A stretch of DNA of 64,000 nt. Source: Corythucha ciliata (lineage: Eukaryota > Arthropoda > Insecta > Hemiptera > Tingidae). Shown here piece after piece: positions 1 to 12,861 of this stretch. The stretch is taken from positions 50,511,253-50,575,252 of the forward strand of contig CM075939.1 of the NCBI GenBank assembly GCA_038030265.1, given 5' to 3'. A program made the translations under genes and the position numbers. The notes under the pieces were generated by a model. The model had not been told where the DNA came from. It did not search any database and saw only the letters and a program-made list of their open reading frames with translations. Position 1 is the stretch's first letter. Each line of letters starts with the position of its first letter.

Positions 1-235
<235 letters not shown>

Positions 236-864
236 AAAATTGAACTCAGCAGGGACACTGGTTAATTAGAACGTTCAATACTCAATATTTCCCTCAAAAG
301 ATAATCAAGAAAGGCTTGTTAAAACATGATTTAGTTGAAAAAGTTCGAAAAAATAGTTCTTATTCTGATATTCATTAACCTCACGCGCGTGGCTGTTAAC
401 CTCAGATTTGACGGAATAGTCAAGTTCTGGAGGTCTCATTTCCAGGCTTTTCCAGTTTCTTGATTGAGCTTACAATTTCTGGCCGAATTTAGAGCTATTT
501 GGGGGGGGGGGGGTGCCGTATTTGCCATTGATCTCATGTCAAATGGGATCAAAAGTAGCTTCGTGGCCTCGGAAGGACGTTTTGTTGTTGTTGTTGTTGT
601 TGTTGTTTTTGTTGTTGTTTTTGTTTTTTTCAAGAAAACCACGGCTTTGCGTGAAACTGATGGCTTAGGGATTTCTGCCCTTATTCTAGTCCTCTTGGCC
701 TTAGCCAGAGATGCTTGTGACGTCACGTCATGAAAGGCTCAAGGGGAAGTGTCAGGGAACCTCCTCGTTTGATAGCATTTGACAAGACTTTGTTGTGAAG
801 TGCAACGGGGTGGATAAATATTAGGAAATTTCGCTAGTTTTTTCGGTTTTCACTAATCTAATTT
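236..864. other. Intergenic: enolase 3' flank and TMEM222 5' flank
   Basis: No coding sequence is seen. The stretch holds a G-run at 501-513 and a TTG/TTTTTG simple repeat at about 581-630, which give low-complexity open frames on both strands that are not genes. No clear AATAAA follows the enolase stop. A CRE-like palindrome at 718-730 is annotated separately. Confidence 0.6.
718..730. promoter_or_regulatory. CRE/ATF-like palindrome upstream of TMEM222
   Basis: TGACGTCA followed at once by a second CGTCA half-site (TGACGTCACGTCA), 222 bp before the ATG at 940 used here. The sequence matches the consensus bound by CREB/ATF bZIP factors. That it drives TMEM222 is inferred only from position. 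A second CGACGTCA lies at about 890. Confidence 0.35.
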
Positions 865-939
865 ATGACGTACAACGTTCCTGTTTATATCGACGTCACA
901 GCACATCCACAGTTCAGAGGCCCGGAGGCTGAAAGTCTC

Positions 940-3900
940 ATGTCGCGGAGAAAAAGCGAAGACAGTTCAGCAATGGAAGACCGGCGGCACAGCCCTCGAT
1001 ACCCTTATTGTATAGTTTGGACACCTATTCCGCTTTTAACGTAAGTGGTAGTAAATTTAATTGATGGGCAACCATTGGCGCTAGTTTATGACGGTATGTC
1101 TGGAAGGTTGTTCACTGGGAAATTCGTGCTCAAGTTTATGTCTTGGGTACTTTGCCTTATCCAAACGGGTTCAATGGCGTTCGTGTCGTCGTTATTAGTT
1201 TTTGTTACAGTTTTCCAGGAGTACCAGTGACTGGAGTACTATGGCTGAAGCAAGTCCGGGGCCCCTAGGTATTCCGGTATTCCCCAAATTGCCGTGTGCC
1301 GATGGGCACAGGGAGAGGCAGGCAGAGCAGGCTTACGCACGATCCATACCGGCTTGATTTGTCTTATCTCAACAGTAGACTATTTGCGTGAGCTGGCAAC
1401 GGTCAACTGGAAGAGCGAGTCGTCGCCGATCCTGGAGACCTGTTAAATAGCCAGTGGTTCATTGTTTTGACGTTGTATTGACACTTTATGGTTACTACAA
1501 TAAGTTTCTGATATGATATGATACTGTTCTTGGGCCCCTGACTCTCGAGGATACCCAGTGGAATACCGAAGGCCAGCTGGTGGTCGTCAGGAGACGCACT
1601 TATTGCTAGCCCCGATGTGATAAAGAAGAGCTTGAGAGGTTGGCGGTAGCCGCGTGGGGCATCATGTGATGCCTTAATGTCACAAAGGACTCCCCCCTCC
1701 CCCTTGCACCCTTGCAGGCAGAGCTGAGGAGTAGAAGCGTGCCTGTTGACCCCTTGGAATCCAGCTAGGAAAGGGTCAGCCTACGTTTGGCTTGAATGCT
1801 TGGTCAACGAGAGCAAGGCCATAATGGTGGGCCAAAGTTGCGAGGGACAGTGTGGACGATAAGCCATGGGACCATGGACTACAGCTGAGAGGTTTGGGGG
1901 CCTTATTATTATTAATTAACATTAACCAGTGGGCCAGTGTGGGGGAGGTGTCGTGATTAGTCTGGGGACGCCAAAGACGTAAGAGGCTCAAACGCAAGAG
2001 TGTTTGGGTCAGCAGCTGTTGTTACTGAATATGTATTCCATTTATCCCACGGTTCGGATTCGACTTGTATACTGGCAAGGGCCCTTGAACAACTCGGGCC
2101 AAAAAACGACAGCATGACGGCTGGTAATCCCTTCAAGCCCGTCTGGTCGTAAACCCACCCGATTTTCGTATTCCCAGTGTCCCAGAAACCCCTCGAGAAA
2201 TCATTTTTGCCAAAATCGCCCGAGGAGTGAAGTAGATGATTAATAGGGCCTTCCCCCCCCCCCCCCCCCAGAGAGCTCCGATTTTAGCCGGACGCAGATC
2301 ATGAGTCCCTCAGACAATGCTCAATTTGGCAAAAGTAGACAATCCCGATTACAACTTTCAGTGCCACTGAAAGTGGCACGTTTCGCCTTGTCGATGGTCT
2401 TGTCGATTTTCTCGACTGCAGGCTAGCCTATCGAAGTCCGCGCGTGCTGTTCTTAGAGAAATTTCTTGGCTACAGTTGAGAAAAAGGGTTGATTTGTGCC
2501 TGAAATTGAGAAAAACACCAATTCGCTGCTTCTCGATGAAACTTCCAGGCCAAAATGTAGAAAAAGCACATTAAAAAAAAAAAAAATAAAATAAAATTTT
2601 ACGGGTTGGGCTTATCAAAAAAATAAAATAATTTTATGGGGTTGGATCCTTGAAACAAACAATTCCACGAGTTGCGGGCGCTTTCGAAGCCCGAATTTCG
2701 TGGATTTTACTTCCATGGTACGTGGTTTTTACACGTACGTAAGCCAAATTTCAAAGTCGTTTTGCCGGTGTGCGACTCTTCAGAAACCAAATAGTCCGCG
2801 ACTCTGACACGTCAGAAATCAATTTTGCTGAGTTGACTCCCTAAAAAAAAGTAGACTTTTTCGGATTTCACGTCTTTAAAAGAAACATTTTCAAGGTGTC
2901 GGCCCTTTTTAAAGAGCAATTTTGGGGTGCTGACCCATTCAAAAAAGAAATTTCGCGGATTTTACTCTTTCTAGTCCCCAATTTCATGGATCTGCCACAT
3001 TCGGAAACCAATTTCGTGGGTTTGGCTCATTTGAAATCCATTTTGCTGTTACTCAATGGAGAGAGAGAGAGAGAGAGAGATTATATGAGAGGGAAAAGTC
3101 ACCATGAGGAAGCTCTACAACTGTGTGGTTGCCGCCGGGGTCGCGTGCTTCCCTTTGCACCCCCTTAGATACAGCCCTGCATTATACAGCTTTCAGAAGC
3201 CGACATTCCACCACCAAATAGACCTTAATTTATTCAATGTGAATAATTTATTTGTGAGATATGTGGTTTCACCCATGAAACTGATTATAGTAGGCTGAAA
3301 AAACTGACAATATTCCCTTTTGACACTGACCACTCGGCCAAAAATTGGTAAAAAATCGCCCGAAAGAACGCACTTTAGGCCTAGAAATCTGCAAGACCTC
3401 TGTATGAGAGAGTCTGGGAGGGTGAAAGTAGTCTTGGGCTGCAAGAAAGGTGACTTGGACTGAACCGCAGTATACATATGTATAAATTTGGTCTGGAAGG
3501 AGACGCAGCGGGGCGGGGGCTTAACGGGTCTAGAACCATGGACCCTGTGCTGAGAAGTTATGGGGTAAACAAAACAGTTCAGCGATCTTGAAGCGATAAG
3601 TGTGTATGTGTGTGTTGAAAGGGGAGGGGGGTAGGCCTGACAACTGGGTGACCCGTAATAACAAGTGTTTCAGGAAATGGCTGAATTTTCACTAACCTTC
3701 TCCGTGTCGATTTGCCGACTTACAAACCACCCCTCCGCCCCGGACGCATTTATTTTTGCCTTGAAACCTTCACAGATAAAATAGATTTAAAATTCAGCTC
3801 TTTAGCATGTAGCTTCAAAGTTCAAGGTTTTTGAGTTTGCTCAAAAGTCTCACTAAACCAACAGGTGGATTTTCCCATTCATCGGCCATATGGGAATTTG

Positions 3901-4437
3901 CACATCCCAAGGAGTCATAAGAGACTTCGCGGGCCCGTATCACGTCAGTGAAGACTCGATGGCCTTTGGAAATCCAACGAGGATTTGGAAATTGAATCCG
4001 GACAAAGTGACTGGAACGGCGTGGGACGCCGCCATTTCCGAAGCGGCTGAAGTCTATAAAACGAGAATGGTTTGGCCTCTCTCCTTATAGTTTGTTGACC
4101 TTTCTTAAAAAAACAAACAAACAAAAGAAACCTGCTAACAATTTGCAGCACAATCTGTGTTGCGACAATTGCCATTCGATGGTAGCCATGGCTTTGAATA
4201 AAATGAAATACGACGGATCCACCTCCTGGAATATGGTTAAGCTGTGTTTCCTGACTCTCATTTACGGAAAATACGTGTCGTAAGTAAAATTTGTCACCTT
4301 TCCCAAATTATTCTCTCAACTTTTGTTCTCAAACGGTCCAATTTATGTCGATTTCTAGGATTCGAGGTGCTGCATGGTCCCTCCTTCCTTTTTTAATCAT
4401 TTTAAGTATGATTGTCGGTTTTTGTGTGATGTTTTAA
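940..4437 (+). CDS. TMEM222: TMEM222 homologue (DUF778 / RTE1-like membrane protein), 4 exons, complete
   Basis: Exons: 940-1040, 3865-4069, 4149-4279 and 4359-4437 (516 nt, 171 residues plus stop). The family is an endomembrane protein related to plant RTE1; its molecular function is poorly known. Motifs in order: YPYCIVWTPIPLLT at the exon 1/2 join leading into a first hydrophobic segment, GHMGICTSQGVIRDFAGPY, AFGNPTRIWKL, then NLCCDNCHS and WNMVKLCFLTLIYGKYVS. The C-terminal hydrophobic helix (LLPFLIIL, MIVGFCVMF) ends the protein. The split codons AC|G and TC|G rejoin to Thr and Ser, and the conserved residues continue across each junction. In-frame ATGs also occur at 865 and 973. I chose 940, but 865 would give 196 residues, closer to the 208 of human TMEM222. 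The exon 2 donor (GTTTGG at 4070) is weak. Confidence 0.93.
1041..3864 (+). other. TMEM222 intron 1 (2.8 kb)
   Basis: Begins GTAAGT and ends AACAG. No coding sequence is supported. Contents include a C-run near 2252-2269, an A-rich stretch near 2573-2600, a degenerate ~30 bp array at about 2640-3060 built on a unit like AATTTCGTGGRTTTGGCTC, and a GA microsatellite at about 3059-3080. The array matches the interior of the hAT-like element at 13722-19847, so part of this intron is probably an old transposon remnant whose ends I could not find. Confidence 0.6.
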
Positions 4438-4697
4438 CGCACTAAAAACAAAAAACAAAAAAACATATCCGTGCATTTCAGCACATTTTTTGTGTGAGCA
4501 ATTTTTGCTATTTTAGCACGTGTTATACTGCTTTCTCATTCGTGAGAAAAAATGTCGAGAAATACGTTTTAAATTTTGTTTTACCATTCTGACTGCTACG
4601 CCCAGCAACCTTGTTTGCTTGAAGAGTTGTAATGGCTGTCGAACTGTGTTGATAAAGTAATGTTGAAATTGGCGGTGCTAAAAATCTATTAAAAAAA

Positions 4698-4703
4698 AAT
4701 AAA
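4698..4703 (+). terminator. Candidate polyadenylation signal of TMEM222
   Basis: An AATAAA hexamer lies about 260 bp after the TMEM222 stop, on the correct strand. It sits in an A-run, so chance occurrence is possible. Confidence 0.4.
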
Positions 4704-7462
4704 TTGAACTTGTTATGGTACTACAAGTGATTCTCTACAATGTTTTCCTTGTCAGATCCCTTCCCTGCAAGTCCTCACAGGCTGAAGCGCTAACATGGCT
4801 AACTGCACTGTCTAATGACAGAACAATTCTTGGAATAAGTGTTAAATTTAATATTAACATGGTTAAAGCGCTCCATCCAGGAATACTTGGAGTAGAAAAA
4901 AAAGTTGGAGACCGCCAGTGGAAGAACATGAGCTCCAGTTTTGAATATAACTTTCCAGTTTATTTAATTTTTCATCGTTGTTCAGACTTGTAGAACCCAA
5001 TTGTTTTATGGCTGATGTGCTTAAAATAATATTTTGCATAGTAATTCAGCGATACCAACACCAACCAACCGTAGTAATAAATCACTCGCTAAAACCGCAC
5101 TCCCTGGGCGTCTGTATACAGAAACAGAATATTGAGCATTGCTGAAATGTATTCTCATTACACTTGCAAAACGCCATTTTTCATAGTCTGGCTCCAAACC
5201 GCTCCCGCAAGACTTATTTTCCTTTTCCAGGCAATGAAATTCATGAATTGAATCTGGAAAATACTCGAGATAGTGACGCTAAACCTATTGAAGGGGTTGG
5301 TGGTGGAGGCGAGATTGATTCGTTTTTTTTTTGAATGGTTTTCCTTCAAGCATTCAAAGCGATATTCGCAGTATCGCAATTTGGTTCTCGGGCTCTGTAG
5401 AATGACCCCCTTTGGTGAAAATATTGAAGTTTCTGTGACTATACCTCACCTGTCCTCTACATCATAGTTTTGACGTTCCAGGTCACCGCTTACTGTGTCA
5501 ATGAGAACACCGAAGGCGTGAAGAAGATTGACATTTCATCTTCATTTCAGTCTTTACCCTCTCGTACTCTCGAGAGGAATACCGACAAACAACTTTGAAT
5601 GATGAATGACGAGTTTTAAATTATGCAGGACCCTCAATTGGGAGGAAATCCTTTCATATAATACTCTTGAAGAGGGGAAAGGTAAATTCCTCCCTAGAGT
5701 AAACAGTTTTTTCTTCATTTTTTTTTTGTCAGAGTTAAAAAAATTAAACGGGCCCTGGCTCTTCAAAGCTAAAAAAAAGCTCTGCAAATTTAAGTCAAAC
5801 ACTGCGAAATTATGTTATTAATTTATTTGGAGTGGTTTAGAGAAATCTATTTGTTTAGCGTTGTACCTGCTTCAAAGTTTCTTTTCCAACTTAATTCACA
5901 GTAGAGGATGACGTCATCAAAAATTTCACTACAAACTGTTCGTTCATCTCAAATTTTATGAAGTGAAAAGCGGTTCTTACAAATCAAATCAATGGGGGGG
6001 GGGGAGTAAAAATTTGAACCCCTGAAATTGCTTTCAAATGATTTGTTTTATTTGAGCGTTTTTAGTAGAACTCGTCGAAATAAAACGGGATTTGGACAAA
6101 CGAGTGAATACAGACTCCCCCTCCTATCCTTTCCCCTCGCTAACCCACCCACCAATCATCCAGAGTATACGACGTTAATTAGTGTTAGGAATTCAAATTT
6201 TATTCTTCTTCCATTTGGCTCGTTAACGAACTTGCACCACTGAAGAGATTGGAAAGGGAAGGGTAAAAGGAAAGAAAAATAAAACGATGGTTGCGAGGGG
6301 GTGGGTAGGGGAAGTATAAGATAAAGAGAAAAGTGCGTCGTTCAACTGAAAATGAAAATAAACGAAGTGTCGATGGGTGGTGGGGGTGAGGGGAGGGATA
6401 AGAGCTGGATGGCATGGTAGAAGAAACAGGCCCTTTGGCCTCGTTTAATTAAACTTGTTTTAGTTGAGCTATACGGCGAGGAAGGGTGTGTTGCGGTTAA
6501 ACTTTATAGAGTTGAGAATGAAGTGTATTTTTTTTTGCGGAAAATTATTCTGGGGAAGAACTTGCGGGGTATGTTTTTTTTTGCAGGATGAGGAAAACTA
6601 CGTAGCAAGCGAATCTTCCACGTCTATAACAGTTAGATTCATTCTCTAAGTGGAATTCTGGATTTTTGATGAGTCTCATAGCTTTTTGACTGCCGATAAA
6701 AAAAGACGACTGTTTTCTTTCTTGATTCGTCCCATAAAATGCCGAGAAACGACCAATTTACTGACTTTTCACAACAGCCTAGACTCGGTTTGGAGGTGAT
6801 AGCTCCAAAACGGGCAATGCGGGCCCATAACTTTAAGAGGTTTTGCGCCAAGAAACAAACTATTTGAACGAGTGGCTTGAAATTTTTGAGTCAGAATTAC
6901 GTTCACCCGGTGGCGATAAAGCTGTTTGAATCGAAAGAGTCGACAAAATTCAACGTAAAGCCATGTTTTACACTTTGAAAACGAGTTTTGCGTCGATCAA
7001 CGCGAAGAGTTAAAATTTCGAGTTTTTGTAAAATTATAAACCCTAAAATGAGTTGGGGTCAGCTAGCTTGCGTGGGTTCTCGGGCCATAAACAAAGGTTG
7101 AGAAAGTTGTAATTTTCCTCGAATTATGACCCTGAACTTCGCCCGCAAAAAACAGTTGAAAACATGCATTTTAGCGGTACTTTATTTTCTCCGAAACTTT
7201 CGAATTCACTCATATTTAGCTCAGAATGATGACATTTTGCGGCTATTCATCAAGATTTGGGCGCTCTCGGCGTCAAATTGACTTGGGGTCCGCAGCCATT
7301 TGAAAAAAAAAAGCCCGGAAATTTGTGATTTACCCGAAATCAAGTCACAGAACTTGCATTTTCGCTGGAATAAAGTGCCAAAACTTGCAATTCCGTGGAT
7401 AATCAGTCAGAAAATTTGCAATTTTGTGGGCATTCGTCAGGCTTTCGGTGTTCTTGAGGTCG
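4704..7462. other. Intergenic, no gene recognised
   Basis: The short open frames here resemble no family I know. The stretch contains a TGACGTCATC site near 5909, a G-run at about 5994-6004, and from about 7240 a degenerate array with units like CTTGCAATTTTGTGGGC, similar to other transposon-derived arrays in this window. Confidence 0.5.
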
Positions 7463-7839
7463 CCTACAACTAGTGATGGGTCAAGGGAAAACACCCATTG
7501 GGAATATTCCCGTTTTTTGGGAAAACCCCGGTTTTTTCCCAAGAAAGTATTTTCCCACCCGAATTGGGTTTTTATTAGCTCAATTTGAATTGAACTTATA
7601 ACTGCAGAAATTAGAGAATTCAGCCTCGAAGCGTGAGTTTTTTTCCTCGCGCAGCCTCTTGTAACCTTTCCCTCAACTCTGAGAAGTCTCTATCTGCTCC
7701 ATAGAGATAATTCATCTCGCATTACGCCACATTGAGCTAAAGCTCGCTGAAAATTTACCTCGGTTGTCACTTTCCAAGAATGAACAGTCCCTGATTCTAC
7801 GAAAACTGAAAGGCAGAATGGACTCCAGCGTTAAAAGTA

Positions 7840-8278
7840 GTATTCATTACGCTGCGACACTCCTGGGCCCATCACCATAGGGGACGCTGCTGAGCAAGAC
7901 GAGCAAATAGAAGGCATTAAAAATTCATAAGGTTGCCACACAGATGAAGGTTAATGTCGACAAAGCGATGGTGGATTTGGCCAACTATCGTTCCAAGGAT
8001 GGACTCTGGGGGAAGACATTTTTGTGGGAAAGTGCCTCGGCGGTCACGCCAAGTGTTTTGTGGCAAGGACTTTGTTCGACTTCAACTTTGTCTTCCGTTG
8101 CGGTTAGAATTTTATCAGCTGCGACAGAAAGATCCTTTAGCACGTTTTCTTGAATGAACAGCAAAAAAAAAAACAAAAAAAAAACCGTTTAACGACTGAT
8201 CAAGCCGGAAAACTGACCTATCTGTCCCACAATTGGAAAATTCAAAATCTTCGAAGAAGCAAAAACAGAAAGCAGTAA
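7840..8278 (+). pseudogene. hAT transposase C-terminal remnant (dimerisation domain)
   Basis: Reading across frames gives VHYAATLLGP, then VDLANYRSKDGLWGKTFLWES, then LSSVAVRILSAATERSFSTF, and lastly RLTTDQAGKLTYLSHNW. These are the ordered blocks at the end of hAT transposases, including the dimerisation region. The frame is broken by stops after LLGP, after the FSTF block, and near an A-rich stretch at 8163-8185. A second, shorter copy of the WWQG...SPVTVRIL block lies at about 8450-8505, suggesting a local duplication. The catalytic N-terminal part is missing. Confidence 0.75.
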
Positions 8279-8558
8279 CTCCTCAAACCTTCTTGGACGC
8301 CGGGATACCGAAAACAGGTTCGGCAGGCAAATTCACACTTCATTTTTCAAAGGTCCAACGAAACTGATGCAACGGCATCTGAACCATCATCATCGTCATC
8401 AAACGAGGAAACCTCTGACGATGAATTCCAATAGAAAAATTAATGGATATTTGGTGGCAAGGCTCGGCTTCAGCTTTGTCTCCCGTAACAGTTAGAATTT
8501 TAACCATTTTTGTGCAAACAGAGAGTTCATATGATTCTATGGGTGCAATAAATACCTA

Positions 8559-9737
8559 TTGGCGATTGTAGCTAAGGGATACGATATCTGGCGGCGTTTC
8601 AGAGAAACATTTGAGTCCGGTACTCCATGTGATTTGTTGTTGTCGTTTGACAACAAACTACAACACAGTTTTTCTACAATGAGGAAGTTCGTGTATCAAA
8701 AATGTTGGTCAGTGACACTTTTTTTCTGTGAACTGCGGCTAAATAATCCGGCGGTGACGAGGAGGCCTCGATATTGTACCTTTGGCATCACCGAAACAAA
8801 AAAACAAGACGGTTATGCGGGTGCGCAGTACACCCGTACAGAAACTTTCACTGTCAGCTATTTGTTGTAGCAAGAAAACTCGAAAACACCGATTCAAAAA
8901 CGTTTTCGACCATTTTGCTGAACCCGTGCCGTTCTCTGAGCACTAAAATACTATGAGAGCGAAAGAGAGGACACAAACTGAAGTGAAAAGAGAGAGACAA
9001 GACTATTCGCCTCAGTTGGGCTAGGTCAGTTCAGTACCCCCCGGGCTACCCGCCACCCATGCCTCCTCACCGCCCCATCCAGGACGTTCTTCTGTCTCGC
9101 TCAAAAATTCTTCAGTTTTGGCCCTCTCTTTTTAACAACTAGTTCTCATCGAGTGCCTTCCTCTGATGGTATTGTAGGAACAAGTAATTCCTTCTAGTCG
9201 CTAGGCAGCTCTTCACCACATGTAAATTATGCCGAAACCGATTTTTACCCTTCACTTCGGGGTATCATCAATGGTTGTCTGGATGGCCTGATCCAGACAA
9301 AAGATTTCTGGAGCCTTCCAGGATTTCTGAAGACCAGAACGTGTGGATGAAAACTATTTTGGGATAATTCAATAATACACATGTGGTGAAGACAACTTTT
9401 TTAGATTTTATAAACACAACACACACGACATCTTCGCAATTAAAAAGACACAAGACTCTTAGGGAAGGGTGGTTGGGGAGGTTAACGCCTATAGCCTCAC
9501 CAGTATTTGAGGCCCAGAACCGCCACTGAAATGTATCAGAAACCATGTTCTTCTGTTCTCGTCACTTTAGGCCAACCGAGGCCAACTGACTAGTTTTTCC
9601 CCATTATGTTACGGACGTTGACCACGAAAAAACACTTAAAAAAAAACATAAAACTTGTTGTCAATTAACATATGTAGGGAGTACCGGTTTCATTATCACA
9701 CGACACTAGCGCCGCTAGTGGTAGCTACAATCGCCAA
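8559..9737. mobile_element. Non-autonomous TA-flanked transposon nested in the hAT
   Basis: The inverted terminal repeat TTGGCGATTGTAGCTA opens the element at 8559 and closes it at 9737. A TA dinucleotide flanks each side (8557-8558 and 9738-9739), as expected for Tc1/mariner-type insertion. The interior (1.18 kb) has no transposase I recognise. Just inside the right end is a small palindrome, CACTAGCGCCGCTAGTG. It is younger than the hAT it interrupts. Confidence 0.65.
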
Positions 9738-9891
9738 TAGTCGTTTGTTTATTATTCATTTGCTGAGTCTGTTGCAACATTCAGTGAAAAACGGATAAAA
9801 ACCCAGTATTTTCCCAAATTGGGTTTTTTCCCGGATTTTTCCCTAACCCGAAATTTTATTTTCCCGGGGTAAACCCATCACTACCTACAAC

Positions 9892-12861
9892 AAACAGTCA
9901 AGTTTTCTGCGAAAAATCTGTTTTTTCTGGCAAAATTTGAAGATTTAATTGTTTTTTAAGGGCGAACTTTTTATTTTAATGCTAATTAATCGGTTTGCAG
10001 GGATGAATCGATCGTTTCCAAGTACATATATTACTGGTTTCCATCCCCCTGGGGAGGGTAGAATGAAAACGCGCATTCTGACGTTTTCATCTTTGATGAC
10101 GTTGAAACTCGTCCCGCTAATCAGCGATGGAAACGACGAGAACAGGCCTATAAGAACGAACAACAAAACTTGTGAAATTTGTCGGTCATCACAGCGCTGA
10201 AACTTTCCGTGCAACATGGGTATCTACTTAACTCATAATCTCTCTATGTTCGCTAAAAAATAATAATTAAAATCGATCAGTTTTTTTTTGTAAAAAAAAA
10301 AAAAATGGAATTAGAGATAGAGAGTAAGAGAATAAAGAAACTGGAGAAATTAATTGATAGAAACAAAAACAAGCTCTCGTTAACCTGATACTGATGTTTT
10401 TCCTCTTTAGGTGGTTCTGGAATTAAATCAGGAAAGGTGAAACTGGTCTCTAATTAATATAAAGATGATGAATCTCAACTTTTGTCGAAGTCGCTCTTAT
10501 TACACAAAACACTATTTTGTATTTTTCTTTATGTCAGGGTCCCCTATTATTTAACTTTTAAACATTTCTGCCTGTGATTCTGTTGTTTAGAAAAATGAAT
10601 GAATGAAACAGAAATATTTCAACGAAAAAGGTATCGTTTTTGCATTAAAGAATAGGCCTCCCCATTTTTTTTTCGTACGACGACGGGAGGGCTTCTTTTA
10701 TTTCAACGTTAATTTGATGGATCCCCTCTGAAGTTTTCACGTCGACAAAAGCCCATTCCACCCTCTCACTAAAACATGGATTTATCCCCTCCCGCCGACG
10801 ACAAGGGAGGAGGGCCTACAAGTTGCGAATTTGAACGCTATAGGGCTCAGTGGCTCGGGGCATCTATGAGACATGAAATTAATTGGTAGAAGCAGAGGAA
10901 GACGGAATGACACGCGGTTTTCTAAAGTTGAGAGGATTTAGATTGTGGGGAGTGGGGTTATAGGGGAGAAAGGAAAACGTGAAGGTATAAGTTGATTAGA
11001 AAGAGATTTCCGGGCTACCTGCCTCCCCCTTCATCTTCCATACCATCCACTGTGTACAAGCCCAACGCAGTGGTTGAGCAATTAATCGACTTAGAAGCCC
11101 TTGAGCTGTAGGAATAAATTGTTTTCTGGAGAGACCCCGCACTCATTTAAAAAAAAAAAAACAAAAACCGTACTCGAACCCGTACCGTTCGCGAGCGGCG
11201 ATGGAAAAATATGGTAATCGTTTACAGTTTTTTGTTCGAAGACACTGTTTACACTTCAGATTCGGTTCACACTCTCCGTCGGTGGGCTGAGGGGAAAAAA
11301 ACATAGTTTTTCTCACTTTGTTCATTATTGTAGGTACATATCCACAATTTTATTTATTTCATTAAAAAATGTGCTTCCATTATTTTTATTCTTTTTTAAA
11401 AAATTGTAACAACAAGTTTTGTCTATGCACGTTAGAACATTCAACTTAGAATTTAAACGCGGGACCAAACTGTGAAAGGAAGAATCCTACAGGTAACACG
11501 TCATTGCCCAAACAGGAGAACCTCGATTGTCGTATTGTAAGTTTAAATCCGTCCCCAGGGACTCTAAGCTACGGCGCCAGAAAGTTTTCAATTTTAAACA
11601 GTAAATTTGATATGTCAAATTTTTTTTTTTCACTGGAAGTTCTCCAAAGACCGCCGCCAGCTTCCTTATTTTAATTTTTAGTGCATTTCATTTATTTCAA
11701 AATGCACTATTTTAATTTTTTAGAATTAGCTTTGATTTCAGAAATACTAGTCTTCGTTTTTCTTCATTTCTTTTCATCAGAAGATTAAGTATTTGTATAC
11801 CGAACGTATTTACAAATAAATTTTGGAATTAAAAAAATGAGCTTTGGCTTATTTTTATGTATAATATCTGTATAAAAAAGGAATTCCTCAACATCGATAG
11901 ACTTTATAACAAGAGGCAAAACCAAAAATTCAGTACCCGTATTTTAGAATTTTTATTATGTACAGGTTTGACTCCAAAATATTCTGCACCTTTTTGTAAA
12001 TATTAAAAGCAGTCTTTATTTGGGTAACTCGACAGAAAAGAGGACAAGGATTACGCTAATACTACAACATTATTTACAATACTATTCCAAATTTATTGCC
12101 TTTTTCTTTCATACTTTGTACATCTCTTCTTTTTTTATTTAGAAAATTACACGAAATAAGCTCAAATGAACGTTTTTAGATACCTTTTTTGCATTTCCAT
12201 TCTTCAATATCATCAAAATACACCTTTAGTTTTACTCTTTCTTAATAATTATACCTAAAACATAAAAACAATCAAAAATATTAATGCTGCGTTTTAGTCG
12301 TCGTCGTTGTTGTATAATTTGTAAATAAAATAATTACACCTAAAATCCATTTAATTTCATTATTTGGCATGCCTAATGCAACATCTAAGAATAAAAACGA
12401 TAAAAAATAAATTTGGTTTCGCTTTTCCCCTGATCCTGGAGGGTATGTGGCACAAACAAACAATGTGATGGGTGGGGGTGGGGGGAGTTATAGCGGCACT
12501 AAACACTGTGCAAAACGACTACAGTTAATATCACAGACCAAGCATTATTTTTTCTTTTTCCGGACTTGACTCGGGAAATGAGAGTTTAAAAAAAAAAGAA
12601 AAAAATGGGGCGAGCTTGGGGAACGTGCCTCAATTTGTCTGGCAAGCGTAAAAAAAATAAAAATAAAATGAAAACGAAATTAATAAAAGTGCAAAATTTG
12701 GATTCATCGCAGAATCAGAAAAAACATGGGGGGGGGGAGGGTTGACGATTCACAATCACATAATGACAATGGCGAGGAGGCATGATTGCGGGGGGGGGGG
12801 TTGTGATCGGGGGAGGAGAGGCGCGGATTTATAAAAAAAAAGGTATGCAGTGAGAACTAGT
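9892..12861. other. Intergenic / receptor 3' flank
   Basis: The left part has no recognisable gene. The AT-rich right part (about 11900-12860) lies downstream of the receptor stop on the minus strand and probably includes its 3' UTR. TTTATT hexamers (AATAAA on the minus strand) occur, for example near 12090 and 12132, but I cannot choose one. G-runs occur at about 12727-12736 and 12790-12800. A small hairpin at 11680-11708 (AGTGCATTT ... AAATGCACT) resembles the 3' hairpin of the repeats at 44310, 49285 and 53776. Confidence 0.5.

Larger units (their letters stand above)
7471..9883 (+). mobile_element. hAT superfamily DNA transposon, decayed, with nested insertion
   Basis: The termini are inverted repeats: left TAGTGATGGGT, and the right end reads the same on the minus strand. 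They are flanked by a perfect 8 bp target-site duplication, CCTACAAC, at 7463-7470 and 9884-9891. Such a duplication and a CAGTGATGGG-like terminus are typical of hAT elements. Subterminal sequence at both ends repeats TTTTCCC/GGGAAAA motifs. Inside are remnants of a hAT transposase C-terminus (7840-8278) and a later insertion (8559-9737). No intact transposase frame remains, so the copy is dead. Confidence 0.88.

Noticed and set aside
436..733. Frames of 89-96 residues on both strands
   Set aside because: They are driven by a TTG/TTTTTG simple repeat and a G-run.
11143..11330. tRNA or tRNA-derived SINE, suggested by GGGTTCGAGTAC on the minus strand
   Set aside because: A B-box-like string is present, but no A box, acceptor stem or cloverleaf could be paired.
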